A stretch of 64,000 nt of DNA from an uncultured Christensenellaceae bacterium (GCA_944380285.1 CALWGZ010000003.1:124001-188000); one strand, 5' to 3'. Positions 49,243 to 59,968 are shown, numbered from the stretch's first letter. A program made the numbers and translations. The notes: generated from the sequence alone by a model not told the origin.

Positions 49243-52200
49243 TTACAGGAAGTACTTGACGCCGCTCTTGAACAACTGCATGTCGTAGTTGCCCTCGACG
49301 TTGCGGTAAAGGTTGTCGTCGAGACGTTCGGCGTGCCCCATCTTGCCCAGCACTCTGCCGTCCGGGGAGATGATGCCCTCTATTGCGCACATACTGCCGT
49401 TGGGGTTGAACGGCGAGACCATCGTCGCGTTGCCGTCCAAGTCGACGTATTGGGTCGCGACCTGTCCCGCGGCGATCAGCTTGTCGAGTTCCGCGTCGCC
49501 CGAGACGAACCTGCCCTCGCCGTGACTGACCGGCACCTTGAACACGTCGCCGACATTGACGGACGACAGCCAGGGCGACTTGTCGGTCGCGACGCGGATG
49601 TCGACCATCGTCGAGACGTGGCGCGAGATGTTGTTGAAGGTCAGCGTGGGCGCGTCCGCAAGCTGTTCGCGGATGTCGCCGTACGGCACGAGTCCCAGCT
49701 TGATCAACGCCTGGAAGCCGTTGCAGATGCCCAGCGCGAGCCCGTCGCGCTTGTAGAGCAACCTCATGACCGCCTCGGCGATCGCGGGATTGCGGAAGGT
49801 CGTCGCAATGAACTTGCCGCTGCCGTCCGGCTCGTCGCCGCCCGAGAAACCGCCGGGGAACGCGAGGATCTGCGACTTGTCAAGCTCTTTGACGAGCGCG
49901 TCGACGCTCTCCTGAATGTCCGCGGCGCTGCGGTTCTTGATGACGAACACCTTCGCCTTCGCGCCCGCTCTTTCGAACGCCCTCGCGGTGTCGTCCTCGC
50001 AATTGGTGCCCGGGAACGCCGGGATGAGCACTCTGGGGACGGCGACCGCCGGCGCGGTGCGCAGGCAATATCCCGCCCTTGCGGAGAAGTTCTCGGCGTC
50101 GCCGACTGCCGGAGCGGTGGTCGGATAGACCTTCTCGAGCGTGCCCTCGAACGCCGCGGCAGCGTCGTCAAACGTCACGCGCTTGCCGCCGAGGACGATG
50201 TCCCTGCCGCCCAAAACGGCGACCTGTTTCGCGCCGAGCTTGTCCAAGCCGCACGCGTCGTCGGCGACGAAGAAGATGTCGCCGAAACGGGGCGCGAACA
50301 TGTCCGCGCTCACCTTGTCGAAAGTCACGCCGACGCGGTTGCCGAGACAGCTCTTGACCACGCCCGCGACGAGACCGCCCTCTTCGACGACGCCCGCCGC
50401 GCGGACCTTGCCGCCGTCGATCGCGTCGTGGAGCGCGGAATAGATCGCCAAGACCTTTTTGAAATCGGGCACGCCGTAGCCGTCGCGCGGCATCGTGAGC
50501 GCGAAGACTTTGCCCTCTCCGTCAAAGGTGTTGGAGATGAGTTTGCTCGCCCTGTAAATGCCCATGCCGAAGCAGATCAGCGTCGGGGGGACGTCGATGT
50601 GTTCGAACGTGCCGCTCATGCTGTCCTTGCCGCCGATCGCGCCCAGCCCCAAGCCTATCTGCGCGTACAGCGCGCCGAGAAGCGCCGAAAGGGGCTGTCC
50701 CCAGCGCTCGGGCTCCTTGTTGAGGCGCATGAAGAACTCTTGCAGCGACAGCCTGATTGTGTCGACAGACACGCCGCTTGCGACGAGTTTTGACGCCGCG
50801 GTCAAAATGGAGTGGATCGCGCCGACAAACGGCGAATCTTCGAGCAGCTGCGGCGAGCAGCCGAACGCGGACACGGTGACGGTGTCCGTCTCGCCCTTGA
50901 CCGGAGGTTTCGCCGCCATCACGCTCGCGGGAGTCAATTGATATTTGCCGCCGAAGGGCATCAGCACGCTGCGCGCGCCTATCGTCGAGTCGAACATCTC
51001 GCCCATGCCCTTTTGCGAGCAGACGTTGAGCCGTTTGAGTTCGCCGAGCAGCGCCTTGTCGAGATCGCCGCTCTCGACCGCCTTTGCGGTCTCCTTTTGC
51101 GGCGCGTCGAGATAGCCCTTGGGGGCGTCGACGATGTGCGCGCTCTGACGCTGTTTTACGCCGTTGGTGTCGAGGAACGACCTCTTGAGGTCGACGATGA
51201 CCTTGCCGGCGAAGTACATGCGCATGCTGCCGGTGTCGGTGACCTCGGCGACGACGGTCGCGTTGAGGTTTTCCTCTGCGGCGAGCTGTTTGAACCTCTC
51301 GACCGAAGACGCCGCGACGACGACCGCCATGCGTTCCTGCGACTCGGAGATCGCAAGCTCGGTGCCGCTCAGGCCGTCGTACTTTTTGGGCACTCTGTCG
51401 AGATAGATGTCCAGGCTGTCCGCAAGTTCGCCGATCGCGACGGACACGCCGCCAGCGCCGAAGTCGTTGCACTTCAAGATGAGTCTGCTCGCCTCGGGAT
51501 TGCGGAAGAGCCTCTGCAACTTGCGCTCGGTGGGGGGATTGCCCTTTTGCACCTCCGCTCCGCAGACCTCGACCGACTTTTCGGTGTGCGCCTTGGACGA
51601 ACCCGTCGCGCCGCCGCAGCCGTCTCTGCCTGTGTCGCCGCCGAGCAAGATGACGACGTCGCCCTTGACCGGTCTTTGACGGACGACATCCGCCTTTTTC
51701 ACGCCGCCGATGACGTAGCCCGTCTCGAGGCGCTTTGCCTTGTATCCTTCGTCGTACATCTCGTGCACGAGCCCGGTCGCAAGCCCTATCTGGTTGCCGT
51801 AGCTGGAATAGCCCGCCGCTGCGGTCTTTGTGATGACGCGCTGGGGCAGCTTGCCCTTGAGCGTCTTGTCAATGCTCTCGTTGGGGTCGGCGCAGCCGGT
51901 GACGCGCATCGCCTGATAGACGTACGCTCTGCCCGAAAGCGGATCGCGGATCGCGCCGCCGAGGCAGGTCGCCGCGCCGCCGAACGGCTCGATCTCCGTC
52001 GGGTGGTTGTGCGTCTCGTTCTTGAACATGATCAGCCACTCCTCGGGCTTGCCGTCCACGTCGACGGTGACGTTGACCGAGCAGGCGTTGATCTCTTCGC
52101 TGACGTCGAGGTTGTCGAGCTTGCCCTGCGAGACGAGCTCCTTGACCGCGATCGTCGCGATGTCCATCAGACAGCGGTATTTGTCCTTGCGCTTGGAATT

Positions 52201-52968
52201 GAACTTGGCGAACAGGCTCGTATAGAGGTCGAACGCCGCCTTCAAATGCGGATTTTGCGAATCTATCCTGATGTCGGTCAGTTCGGTCGCGAACGTCGTG
52301 TGACGGCAGTGATCGGACCAATAGGTGTCGATGACTTTGAGTTCGGTCTCGGACGGGTCGCGCCCCTCGCCCTTGAAGTAATCGCGCACAAAGACGAGGT
52401 CGTCGACGCTCATCGCAAAGCCTATCTTCGCATGATAGGCGGCGACGTCCGAGTCGCTCATCGCGACAAAGCCGTCGATCGTCGGCACCGTGGTCTGCGC
52501 CTCCGTCTTTTGGACGAGAGTGTCGGGAAGTTCCGCACTTCCCTCGCGGCTCTCGACGGGGTTGATGATGTACTTCTTGATCGCGTCGATGTGCTCGTCG
52601 CAGCCCTTGACCGCATAGACGGTCGCGCACTTGATCAGCGGTCTTTCTCCGGCGGAGAGCAGCTGTACGCACTGCATCGCACTGTCCGCGCGCTGATCGT
52701 ACTGACCGGGCAGATACTCGACGATGAACGTCGCATATCCGTCGAGCGCGGGCAGGCTGTCCTCGAACACGTCGTCGACGGGAGGCTCGCTGAAAATGGT
52801 CGCCTTTGCCTCGGCGAACAGTTCGGGATCGAGATCTTCGATGTCGTAGCGGATGAACTGTCTGACGTCCTCGCAAGCGAGCCCGAGCACTCCGGCGATG
52901 TCCGAACGGGTCTTTTGGGCGCCGACGTCCATGCCGCGCTTTTTCTCGACGAAAATTCTTTTGACCAT
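49243..52968 (-). CDS. purL: Phosphoribosylformylglycinamidine synthase, single-chain
   Basis: 1241 residues. Converts FGAR, ATP and glutamine to FGAM, step 4 of purine synthesis. A PurS-like N-terminus, then the synthetase halves (DTYWSDHCRHTTF, NETHNHPTEIEPFGGAATCLGG, GGKDSMSGTFEH), then a class I glutaminase with FPGTNCEDD, GGFSGGDEPDG, the nucleophile in GICNGFQ and a final histidine. This fused form (PurS+PurL+PurQ) is known in Clostridia. It is the last pur gene. Confidence 0.97.
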   Translation of the reverse strand: MVKRIFVEKKRGMDVGAQKTRSDIAGVLGLACEDVRQFIRYDIEDLDPELFAEAKATIFSEPPVDDVFEDSLPALDGYATFIVEYLPGQYDQRADSAMQCVQLLSAGERPLIKCATVYAVKGCDEHIDAIKKYIINPVESREGSAELPDTLVQKTEAQTTVPTIDGFVAMSDSDVAAYHAKIGFAMSVDDLVFVRDYFKGEGRDPSETELKVIDTYWSDHCRHTTFATELTDIRIDSQNPHLKAAFDLYTSLFAKFNSKRKDKYRCLMDIATIAVKELVSQGKLDNLDVSEEINACSVNVTVDVDGKPEEWLIMFKNETHNHPTEIEPFGGAATCLGGAIRDPLSGRAYVYQAMRVTGCADPNESIDKTLKGKLPQRVITKTAAAGYSSYGNQIGLATGLVHEMYDEGYKAKRLETGYVIGGVKKADVVRQRPVKGDVVILLGGDTGRDGCGGATGSSKAHTEKSVEVCGAEVQKGNPPTERKLQRLFRNPEASRLILKCNDFGAGGVSVAIGELADSLDIYLDRVPKKYDGLSGTELAISESQERMAVVVAASSVERFKQLAAEENLNATVVAEVTDTGSMRMYFAGKVIVDLKRSFLDTNGVKQRQSAHIVDAPKGYLDAPQKETAKAVESGDLDKALLGELKRLNVCSQKGMGEMFDSTIGARSVLMPFGGKYQLTPASVMAAKPPVKGETDTVTVSAFGCSPQLLEDSPFVGAIHSILTAASKLVASGVSVDTIRLSLQEFFMRLNKEPERWGQPLSALLGALYAQIGLGLGAIGGKDSMSGTFEHIDVPPTLICFGMGIYRASKLISNTFDGEGKVFALTMPRDGYGVPDFKKVLAIYSALHDAIDGGKVRAAGVVEEGGLVAGVVKSCLGNRVGVTFDKVSADMFAPRFGDIFFVADDACGLDKLGAKQVAVLGGRDIVLGGKRVTFDDAAAAFEGTLEKVYPTTAPAVGDAENFSARAGYCLRTAPAVAVPRVLIPAFPGTNCEDDTARAFERAGAKAKVFVIKNRSAADIQESVDALVKELDKSQILAFPGGFSGGDEPDGSGKFIATTFRNPAIAEAVMRLLYKRDGLALGICNGFQALIKLGLVPYGDIREQLADAPTLTFNNISRHVSTMVDIRVATDKSPWLSSVNVGDVFKVPVSHGEGRFVSGDAELDKLIAAGQVATQYVDLDGNATMVSPFNPNGSMCAIEGIISPDGRVLGKMGHAERLDDNLYRNVEGNYDMQLFKSGVKYFL

Positions 52969-52977
52969 GATTTCTCC

Positions 52978-54240
52978 TTACTTTTTGATGCCTATATCCG
53001 TGCGCCAGAATGCGCCGTCGAACTTGATCTTTTGTACGTTTGCGTACGCCTTGGCTCTCGCCGCGGCGATGTCCTTGCCGCGCGCGGTCACGCCTATGAC
53101 CCTTCCGCCCGACGTGACGAGACGTCCGTCCTTGTCGAACGCGGTGCCGGCATGATACAAAGTGACGTCCTTGTCAATGTCGCCGATCTCGATCGGCACG
53201 CCCTTTTTGTAGCTGCCGGGATAGCCGCCCGACGCGAGGATCACGCAGACCGCCGCCATGTCGTCCCACTCGATCTCGACTTCGCAAAGCCTCTCGTCGA
53301 TGATAGCGTCGAAGATCTCGAAAAGGTCGGTCTTGAGGCGCGGCAGCACGACTTGCGTCTCGGGGTCGCCGAAGCGCGCGTTGTATTCGAGCACCTTGAC
53401 TCCGTCCGCGGTCAGCATCAATCCGAAATAGAGCACGCCCTTGAACGTGCGTCCCTCGGCGTTCATCGCCTTCATCGTCGGCAAAATGATGTTTGCCATC
53501 GTCTCGGCGGCGATGTCGTCCGTGTATGCCTGCGACGGCGAGAACGTGCCCATGCCGCCGGTGTTCGCGCCCTCGTCGTTGTCATAGGCGCGCTTGTGGT
53601 CCTGCGAGGACACCATAGGGACGATGGTCTTGCCGTCGGTGAACGCGAGCACGGACACCTCTTTGCCGGTCAAAAATTCCTCGATGACGACGACGTTGCC
53701 CGCCGCCTTGAACTTTTTGTCGACCATCATCTCTTCGAGGGCTTCGAGCGCCTCTTTTTTGTCGTTGCAGATGATGACGCCCTTGCCCAGCGCGAGCCCG
53801 TCCGCCTTGACGACGAGCGGATACTTCGCGCCCTCGGCATACTCGCACGCCGCCGCATAGTCGTCGAACTCGCGGTAGTCGGCGGTCGGGATGCCGTACT
53901 TTTTCATCAATTTTTTGGAGAACGCCTTGGACGCCTCGATGATCGCCGCATTCTTATGCGGACCGAACGCGCGGAAGCCGTTGCTCTCCAACATGTCGAC
54001 CATGCCCATCGCGAGCGGATCGTCGGGCGCGACCACCGTCATCACGATGTCGTCGTGCGCCTTGACGAACCCGAGCACTCCTTCGAGGTCGGTCGCCGCG
54101 ATCGGAGCGCACTCCGCGATCTCCGAAATGCCGGCGTTGCCGGGCAAACAATAGAGTTTGTCGACGTGTTTGCTCTTTGACAGCGCGAGACAGATCGCGT
54201 GTTCTCTGCCGCCGCCGCCCACTACGAGTACGCTTGCCAT
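52978..54240 (-). CDS. purD: Phosphoribosylamine--glycine ligase
   Basis: 420 residues. ATP-grasp enzyme making GAR from phosphoribosylamine and glycine. The start VLVVGGGGREHAI, YPLVVKADGLALGKGV, GGMGTFSPSQAY and the ARFGDPETQVVLPRL metal-binding motif are complete. Ten bases after purH; the final codons lie just before purL's Shine-Dalgarno sequence. Confidence 0.97.
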   Translation of the reverse strand: MASVLVVGGGGREHAICLALSKSKHVDKLYCLPGNAGISEIAECAPIAATDLEGVLGFVKAHDDIVMTVVAPDDPLAMGMVDMLESNGFRAFGPHKNAAIIEASKAFSKKLMKKYGIPTADYREFDDYAAACEYAEGAKYPLVVKADGLALGKGVIICNDKKEALEALEEMMVDKKFKAAGNVVVIEEFLTGKEVSVLAFTDGKTIVPMVSSQDHKRAYDNDEGANTGGMGTFSPSQAYTDDIAAETMANIILPTMKAMNAEGRTFKGVLYFGLMLTADGVKVLEYNARFGDPETQVVLPRLKTDLFEIFDAIIDERLCEVEIEWDDMAAVCVILASGGYPGSYKKGVPIEIGDIDKDVTLYHAGTAFDKDGRLVTSGGRVIGVTARGKDIAAARAKAYANVQKIKFDGAFWRTDIGIKK

Positions 54241-54249
54241 ATGCCCTCC

Positions 54250-55788
54250 TCAGTGCTTGAAGTGGCGATCGCCGGTGAACACCATCGCGATGCCGTGTCT
54301 ATTGCACGCGTCGATGCTGAGCTGATCTTTTACGCTTCCGCCCGGCTGCATGATCGAAGTGATGCCCGCCGCAGCCGCCGCCTCGACGCAGTCGTCAAAG
54401 GGGAAGAACGCGTCGGACGCGAGCGCCGCGCCATCTGTCGGGGTGAGCGAGTGCTCGATCGCCTGCTTGGTTGCCCAAATGCGGTTGACCTGTCCGCAGC
54501 CGATGCCCAGCGTGACCTTGTCCTTGGCGATGACGATCGCGTTGGACTTGGTGTGCTTGACGACCTTCATCGCGAACGTCATGTCTTCCATCTGCTTTGC
54601 GGTCGCCTTCTTTTCGGTGACGGCGGTGACTTTGCCCTCTTCGACGACCATCTTGTCGTACTCCTGCACGAGCAAGCCGCCGAGCACCTTCTTCATGTCG
54701 TAGCAGCCGTCCGCGATAGGCGCGTTGATGGTCGGCAGTTCGAGCAAGCGGATGTTCTTTTTCTGTTCGAGGATCTCGAGCGCCTCTTTGCTGAACGACG
54801 GCGCGACGACTATCTCGATGAAGATCTCGTGGATCTGCTCGGCGGTCGCCTTGTCGATCTCGCGGTTGGAGGCGATTATGCCGCCGAAAATGGACGTCGG
54901 GTCGGACGCGTAAGCCTTGCGGAACGCCTCGGAGATGCTCTCCGCGGACGCGACGCCGCACGGATTGGCGTGCTTGACCGCGACGATTGTCGGCTCGTCG
55001 AACTCGCGAAGCAGGTCGAGCGCGCCGTTGGTGTCGTTGATGTTGTTGTAGGACAGCTCTTTGCCGTGCAGCTGTTTCGCCGCCGCGAGCGAGCCCGCGA
55101 CCGTGAACGGCTCCTTGTAGAAGACGGCGTTCTGTCTCGGATTTTCGCCGTATCTCATCTCCTGCGCCTTGTCGAACGCAAGAGTCAATTGCTCGGGGAA
55201 CTCGATGCCCAGCTTGGAGCGCAGATAGTTGGCGATCAAGGTGTCATAGTAGGACGTGTGCTGATAGACCTTGTACATCAATCTGAACTTGGTCTCCTTG
55301 GTCACGCCGCCCGCTTTGAGCTCGTCCAGCACGACCGCATAGTCCGCCGGGTCGACGACGACCGCGACGTCCTGATAGTTCTTCGCCGCGCTTCTGATCA
55401 TCGTGGGTCCGCCGATGTCGATGTTCTCGATCGCCTCTTGCAGCTCGACGCCCGGCTTGCTGACCGTCGCCTTGAACGGATAGAGATTGACCGCGACGAC
55501 GTCGATCGGGACGATGTTCATCTTTTCGAGGAAAGCCATGTGTTCGGGGTTGCTCCTCATCGCGAGCAGTCCGGCGTGCACGTTGGGGTGCAGCGTCTTG
55601 ACTCTGCCGTCGAGGCATTCGGGAAAGCCGGTGACCGACGAGATGTCGATCGCCTTTACGCCCGCGGCGTTGAGCGCCTTGAGCGTGCCGCCCGTCGAGA
55701 CGACCTCAAAGCCGTTCTCTTCCAATCCCTTTGCGAATTCCACGATACCGGTCTTGTCCGATACGCTGATCAATGCTCTTTTCTTCAT
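54250..55788 (-). CDS. purH: Bifunctional AICAR transformylase / IMP cyclohydrolase
   Basis: 512 residues. Last two steps to IMP. The N-terminal cyclohydrolase has the MGS-like fold ([36 protein letters not shown]). The C-terminal transformylase has KHANPCGVA and the SDAFFPFDD and GGSVKD motifs, with RHF near the end. The 79-base gap to purN holds an ACGCGC/GCGCGT hairpin but no gene. Confidence 0.97.
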   Translation of the reverse strand: MKKRALISVSDKTGIVEFAKGLEENGFEVVSTGGTLKALNAAGVKAIDISSVTGFPECLDGRVKTLHPNVHAGLLAMRSNPEHMAFLEKMNIVPIDVVAVNLYPFKATVSKPGVELQEAIENIDIGGPTMIRSAAKNYQDVAVVVDPADYAVVLDELKAGGVTKETKFRLMYKVYQHTSYYDTLIANYLRSKLGIEFPEQLTLAFDKAQEMRYGENPRQNAVFYKEPFTVAGSLAAAKQLHGKELSYNNINDTNGALDLLREFDEPTIVAVKHANPCGVASAESISEAFRKAYASDPTSIFGGIIASNREIDKATAEQIHEIFIEIVVAPSFSKEALEILEQKKNIRLLELPTINAPIADGCYDMKKVLGGLLVQEYDKMVVEEGKVTAVTEKKATAKQMEDMTFAMKVVKHTKSNAIVIAKDKVTLGIGCGQVNRIWATKQAIEHSLTPTDGAALASDAFFPFDDCVEAAAAAGITSIMQPGGSVKDQLSIDACNRHGIAMVFTGDRHFKH

Positions 55789-55867
55789 ATCTCACTCCGT
55801 AAATTATTGTTCTTAGTTTACGCGCACGCAGGCGCGTGTATCATCTTGTATAAAAACGGGCAAGACG

Positions 55868-56455
55868 TCAGTCTTGCTCGCAGAGAAACTTCACCGCGTA
55901 CGGCAAAAGTTTGTGTTCCACTTTGAGGATGCGCGCCTGAAGCGTCTCGGGCGTGTCGCCCTCCTCCACTCGCACGCGCTGCTGAACGATGATCTCGCCC
56001 GTGTCCGTGCCCTCGTCGACAAAGTGCACGGTCGCGCCGCTGACCTTGTCGCCGCTTTTGAGCACGTCCTCGTGGACGTGCAGCCCGTACATGCCCTTGC
56101 CGCAATGCAGCGGTATCAGCGAGGGGTGGATGTTGATCATCCTGCCTCGATACTTCGCGACCAGCTCCTTGGTGACGATGCCGAGATAGCCGGCAAGCAC
56201 GACAAGATCGGGTTTGAAGCCGTCCAGCCACTCGATCACCGCCCTGTCGCGCGCCGCCGCGTCCTTGCCGTATTGCGACAGCGCGAACACGCGCGCCGGT
56301 ATGCCGTGCTTTGCCGCCCTTTCGAGCGCGTATGCGCCCGGCTTGCTCGACACGACGCAGACGACCTTCGCGTCGACGAAACCGCTCTCGGTCGCGTCGA
56401 TCACGCTCTGCATGTCCGAGCCCGAGCCGGAGACGAACACGGCGATCTTCTTCAT
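55868..56455 (-). CDS. purN: Phosphoribosylglycinamide formyltransferase
   Basis: 195 residues. Folate-dependent GAR transformylase. [16 protein letters not shown] at the start (SGxGS motif), [12 protein letters not shown], the catalytic block [19 protein letters not shown] (Asn, His) and [15 protein letters not shown] with the catalytic Asp. Its start overlaps the purM stop (ATGA). Confidence 0.96.
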   Translation of the reverse strand: MKKIAVFVSGSGSDMQSVIDATESGFVDAKVVCVVSSKPGAYALERAAKHGIPARVFALSQYGKDAAARDRAVIEWLDGFKPDLVVLAGYLGIVTKELVAKYRGRMINIHPSLIPLHCGKGMYGLHVHEDVLKSGDKVSGATVHFVDEGTDTGEIIVQQRVRVEEGDTPETLQARILKVEHKLLPYAVKFLCEQD

Positions 56456-57468
56456 AGTTCGACGCCCTCTTTGTCGGTGACCTTGCCGATCACATACGCC
56501 TTTTCGCCCATCTCTTCGAGCGCCTTGACGACGCCGTCCTTGACGGACGGATCGACGGCGAGCACGAGACCGATGCCCATATTGAAAGTGTTGTACATCT
56601 TGCGGTCGTCGATGCCGGCGAGCTGTTGCAGCGCCTTGAAGATGTCGGGAAGCGGATAGGACTTGCGGTCGATCGCGATGCCCATCCCCTTGGGGATGAT
56701 GCGCGGAATGTTCTCGATGAAGCCTCCGCCTGTGATGTGCGCGATGCCCTTGATCTCGAACTTCTCGATCAGCGAAAGCACCGTCTTGACATATATCTTG
56801 GTCGGGGTCAAAACGACATCCTTGGGCGCGCAGCCGAGCGTTTCGTTGTACTTGCTCAACGTCTCGATGTCCTCGCCGAACAGCTTGCGCACGAGCGAAT
56901 AGCCGTTGCTGTGCACGCCGCTTGACGCGACGCCGATCAATGCGTCGCCCGGCTTGATGGTCTTGCCGTTGATGATCTTGTTGCGCTTGACGATGCCGAC
57001 CGCAAAGCCTGCGATGTCATACTCGTCCGCGGCATAAAATCCGGGCATCTCGGCGGTCTCGCCGCCGATCAACGCGCAGCCCGCCTGACGGCAGCCGTCC
57101 GCGACGCCCTTGACGATCTGCGACACCTTGACGGGGTCGAGATGCGACAGCGCGATGTAGTCGAGGAACAACAGCGGCTTCGCGCCTTGGCAGACGATGT
57201 CGTTGACGCACATCGCGACCGCGTCGATGCCGACGGTGTCGTGCTTGTCGAGGACAAACGCATATTTGAGCTTTGTGCCGACGCCGTCGGTGCCGGCGAC
57301 GAGGCAGTCCCCGTCCTCTTTGTCGTCGAGCGCATAAAAGCCGCCGAAGCTGCCGAGGTCGCCCAAAACGCTGTCGTTGTAGGTGGTCTTGACGTATTGC
57401 TTCATGAGACGGACCGCCTCATAGCCTCTCTCTACGTCAACGCCCGCACTTTTGTAATCGATAGCCAT
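56452..57468 (-). CDS. purM: Phosphoribosylformylglycinamidine cyclo-ligase
   Basis: 338 residues. AIR synthetase. [15 protein letters not shown] at the start, [24 protein letters not shown] and [11 protein letters not shown] are family signatures. A good Shine-Dalgarno sequence precedes the ATG, 36 bases after purC. Confidence 0.97.
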   Translation of the reverse strand: MAIDYKSAGVDVERGYEAVRLMKQYVKTTYNDSVLGDLGSFGGFYALDDKEDGDCLVAGTDGVGTKLKYAFVLDKHDTVGIDAVAMCVNDIVCQGAKPLLFLDYIALSHLDPVKVSQIVKGVADGCRQAGCALIGGETAEMPGFYAADEYDIAGFAVGIVKRNKIINGKTIKPGDALIGVASSGVHSNGYSLVRKLFGEDIETLSKYNETLGCAPKDVVLTPTKIYVKTVLSLIEKFEIKGIAHITGGGFIENIPRIIPKGMGIAIDRKSYPLPDIFKALQQLAGIDDRKMYNTFNMGIGLVLAVDPSVKDGVVKALEEMGEKAYVIGKVTDKEGVEL

Positions 57469-57504
57469 ATCTCTCCTTTTGCCGCGGCGCGGCGGGGACG
57501 GAAC

Positions 57505-58218
57505 TCACTCCAATCCCATTCTCTTCTTGATCTCTCTGTAACCCTTGTCGACGTCGTCGAGGTCTCTTCTGAACCTGTCCTTGTCCAACTTCTCGCCCGT
57601 CTTGGCGTCCCAGAAGCGGCAGGTGTCGGGCGAAATTTCGTCCGCGAGGATGATGTCGCCGTGGAAACGGCCGAACTCCAGCTTGAAGTCGACCAAGATG
57701 ATGCCGACCTCTTTGAAGTAGTCGGACAAAATGTCATTGACTTTGAGCGCCATCGCCTTGATCTTGTCGATCTCTTCGGGGGTCGCAAGACCGAGCGCAA
57801 GCACTTGGGAATCGTTGATCATCGGGTCGCCGAGGTCGTCGTTCTTGTAGCTGAACTCGAGCGACGGAGCTTTGAGCGCGGTGCCTTCTTTGACGCCGAA
57901 CCTCTTGGAGAAGCTGCCGGCGGCGATGTTGCGGACGATGACCTCGAGGGGGACGATCTCCACCTTTCTGACAAAGGTCTCGCGCTCGTTGATCTGCTCG
58001 ACGTAGTGCGTCTTTACGCCCTTGGATTCGAGCAGGCGGAACAGATGGTTGCTGCAGACGTTGTTGACCTCGCCCTTGCCCTTGATCGTGCCCTTTTTGA
58101 GCCCGTTGAACGCGGTCGCGTCATCCTTGTAGGAGACGAGCACGACGTCCGGATCGGTCGTGAGATAGACCTTTTTGGCTTTGCCTTCGTAAAGCTGGGT
58201 TGTCCTTTCCATAATCAA
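57505..58218 (-). CDS. purC: SAICAR synthase
   Basis: About 237 residues. Joins CAIR and aspartate. [15 protein letters not shown] at the start, [15 protein letters not shown] and [11 protein letters not shown] are typical. Two starts are possible: TTG 58218, which overlaps the purE stop (TTGA) and sits 5 nt after GGAG, or ATG 58212, 11 nt after it. The local habit of 4-nt overlaps favours the TTG; homologues often begin near the ATG. Confidence 0.95.
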   Translation of the reverse strand: MIMERTTQLYEGKAKKVYLTTDPDVVLVSYKDDATAFNGLKKGTIKGKGEVNNVCSNHLFRLLESKGVKTHYVEQINERETFVRKVEIVPLEVIVRNIAAGSFSKRFGVKEGTALKAPSLEFSYKNDDLGDPMINDSQVLALGLATPEEIDKIKAMALKVNDILSDYFKEVGIILVDFKLEFGRFHGDIILADEISPDTCRFWDAKTGEKLDKDRFRRDLDDVDKGYREIKKRMGLE

Positions 58219-58706
58219 TTCAACTCCTTTTGTAATTGTGCGTCGTCACGGCTGATCTTTTGCGCCATTTCGACCTTGTAATTTTTCATCTTTTCAAGCA
58301 ATTCGGGATATTTGAGCGACAGCATCTGCACCGCCAGAAGCCCTGCGTTCTGCGCGCCGTTGATCGCGACGCACGCGACCGGGATGCCGCTCGGCATCTG
58401 CACCATCGAAAGCAAGCTGTCCAGCCCGTCCATCGTACTGCTCTTGATCGGCAGACCGATGACCGGCAGCGGCGTGTATGCCGCGATCACTCCGCCGAGA
58501 TGCGCCGCCTTGCCCGCCGCGCAAATGAACACTTCGACGCCGTTTTGCTCCGCGCTCTTCGCATAGTCGTGCGCAAGGTCGGGCGTACGGTGTGCGGAGA
58601 TGACCCTGACGTCCGTCTCCACTCCGAACGATTTGAGGACGTCGATCGCGGGTTTGACCGCTTCGAAGTCGCTTTTGCTTCCCATGATGACAGCAACTTT
58701 TGCCAT
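58215..58706 (-). CDS. purE: N5-carboxyaminoimidazole ribonucleotide mutase
   Basis: 163 residues. Class I Pur[24 protein letters not shown] with the catalytic His, [10 protein letters not shown] and GLPIKSS. Class I enzymes normally need PurK, which is not in this cluster. First gene of the pur operon; AAGGAG precedes the ATG. Confidence 0.97.
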   Translation of the reverse strand: MAKVAVIMGSKSDFEAVKPAIDVLKSFGVETDVRVISAHRTPDLAHDYAKSAEQNGVEVFICAAGKAAHLGGVIAAYTPLPVIGLPIKSSTMDGLDSLLSMVQMPSGIPVACVAINGAQNAGLLAVQMLSLKYPELLEKMKNYKVEMAQKISRDDAQLQKELN

Positions 58707-58727
58707 AAAAACTCCTTAAAACTTTCG

Positions 58728-58744
58728 CGGGCGGTACCCGCCCG
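58728..58744 (-). other. Hairpin in the pur operon leader
   Basis: CGGGCGG-GTA-CCGCCCG, a 7-bp stem occupying much of the predicted 46-nt leader, directly before the ribosome-binding region. The leader is too short for a purine riboswitch. Confidence 0.55.
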
Positions 58745-58759
58745 ATTTCCGTTATGTAA

Positions 58760-58788
58760 ATGATAGCACAACGGGCGCGGATTTTCAA
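58760..58788 (-). promoter_or_regulatory. pur operon promoter (TTGAAA-17-TATCAT, extended -10)
   Basis: TTGAAA (58788-58783), 17 bases, TGC-TATCAT (58765-58760). The only good promoter upstream of purE. Confidence 0.72.
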
Positions 58789-58892
58789 GAATTTTGACCG
58801 TTATTTTGATATAAAAAATACGCGCAGACGACGCCGCCCGACAATAAGCGCGGAATACGCACACACAGCCCGAAAGTACGTTTTTGAGGCAC

Positions 58893-59038
58893 TTATCCAC
58901 ATACTTATCCACACTATGCCCTGTTTATCCACACCGAAATACGCAAAAATACACTTTTTTACATCGACCGCGTTCCGCTCGAAAAAGCGTTTATCGCACA
59001 CGGATGTACGGAAAAACGCGGCGGAGGAATTTTCCACA
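58893..59038. promoter_or_regulatory. Intergenic DnaA-box cluster
   Basis: Three perfect TTATCCACA boxes in the same orientation at 58893-58901, 58905-58913 and 58925-58933, plus TTTTCCACA at 59030-59038, all between purE and the esterase gene. Flanking sequence has short AT-rich tracts (58801-58820 and 58945-58961). It resembles the DnaA-box clusters that Bacillus has outside oriC. No dnaA or dnaN is nearby. Confidence 0.8.
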
Positions 59039-59056
59039 TCCCGCCGCGCGGCGGCG

Positions 59057-59968
59057 TCAGAGCGCTCCCGCCGAGCGCAGAAAAGCGGCGGCGTCGGCAA
59101 AGACGCGTCTGCTCTCTTTGAGAAACGGCGCAAACAACATAAAGTCGTGGAAAAGTCCGTCCGCGACCATCAGCCGCACGGGAACTTTGCCGCGCTCCGC
59201 CGCCGCGGCGATCATCTCGGCGTCGCTCTCGGATGTCTCGTATCCCCCGGCATACACCGCGATAGGCGGAAGTCCCTTGAGATCGCCGAAGACGGGCGAC
59301 AGGTATGGATCGGTCGGAGGCGTACCGCCGCAGTAGGCGGGCACGCGCCTCAGCCGCGCGCCGTGTACGGACGCGCTCATATGGTAAGGCAGCCCGTATA
59401 TCGGGTCTTTGTGCGCGTTGCGGAGATAGGATTCTCCGCTTGCCGAAAGATCGCAAAACGGCGAAAAGGCGATCAATGCGTACGGCGCCGCTCTGCCCGC
59501 GTCGCGCAGTTTCATACACGAAGCAAACATAAGCGCGGCGCCCAAACTGTCGCCTATCGCGGCAAAACAGCCGAGAGGTTTGACTTCGGCTATCGCGTCG
59601 AGCGCGGCGAGGCAGTCGTCAAGCAGCGCAGGATGCACGAGATCGCCGCCTGTGCGGCAGTCTATCGACCACACCTCGGCGCACAGCCTGTCAGCGTACA
59701 GTTCGGCGACCGATCGGTAAAAACCTGCGAGAGGCTGCGTCCTGCCCCCGCCGTGGAAGTGTATCAAACTGACCGAAAACTTTTCGGGAGTCAGGATCTC
59801 GACCTTAGCGGCGCCGGCTTCGATCGTCGACAGCGTCATACCGTCGGGCGGTTCATAGGGACGGCGGCACTGTTTGACCGACTCGGACAGCGAACCGCAT
59901 TTTTTCCTGCGGGGGTATGTTAAAAGCCTTATCGCGGCTCCGATCAGCCGCGCGCCCAAAGACCTCAT
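59057..59968 (-). CDS. Alpha/beta hydrolase-3 family esterase/lipase
   Basis: About 303 residues. Hormone-sensitive-lipase-like: oxyanion motif HFHGGGRTQ near residue 75, nucleophile elbow IGDSLGAAL near 136, then DGLFHDF with the catalytic His near the C-terminus and an Asp in between. ATG 59968 overlaps the kinase stop (ATGA); the longer frame is inside the kinase gene. The substrate is unknown. Its 3' end abuts the DnaA-box region. Confidence 0.88.
   Translation of the reverse strand: MRSLGARLIGAAIRLLTYPRRKKCGSLSESVKQCRRPYEPPDGMTLSTIEAGAAKVEILTPEKFSVSLIHFHGGGRTQPLAGFYRSVAELYADRLCAEVWSIDCRTGGDLVHPALLDDCLAALDAIAEVKPLGCFAAIGDSLGAALMFASCMKLRDAGRAAPYALIAFSPFCDLSASGESYLRNAHKDPIYGLPYHMSASVHGARLRRVPAYCGGTPPTDPYLSPVFGDLKGLPPIAVYAGGYETSESDAEMIAAAAERGKVPVRLMVADGLFHDFMLFAPFLKESRRVFADAAAFLRSAGAL

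Noticed and set aside
58760..59923. A long plus-strand frame through the DnaA-box region
   Set aside because: It crosses the pur promoter and DnaA boxes and lies opposite the esterase gene, with low-complexity Arg/Ala sequence.
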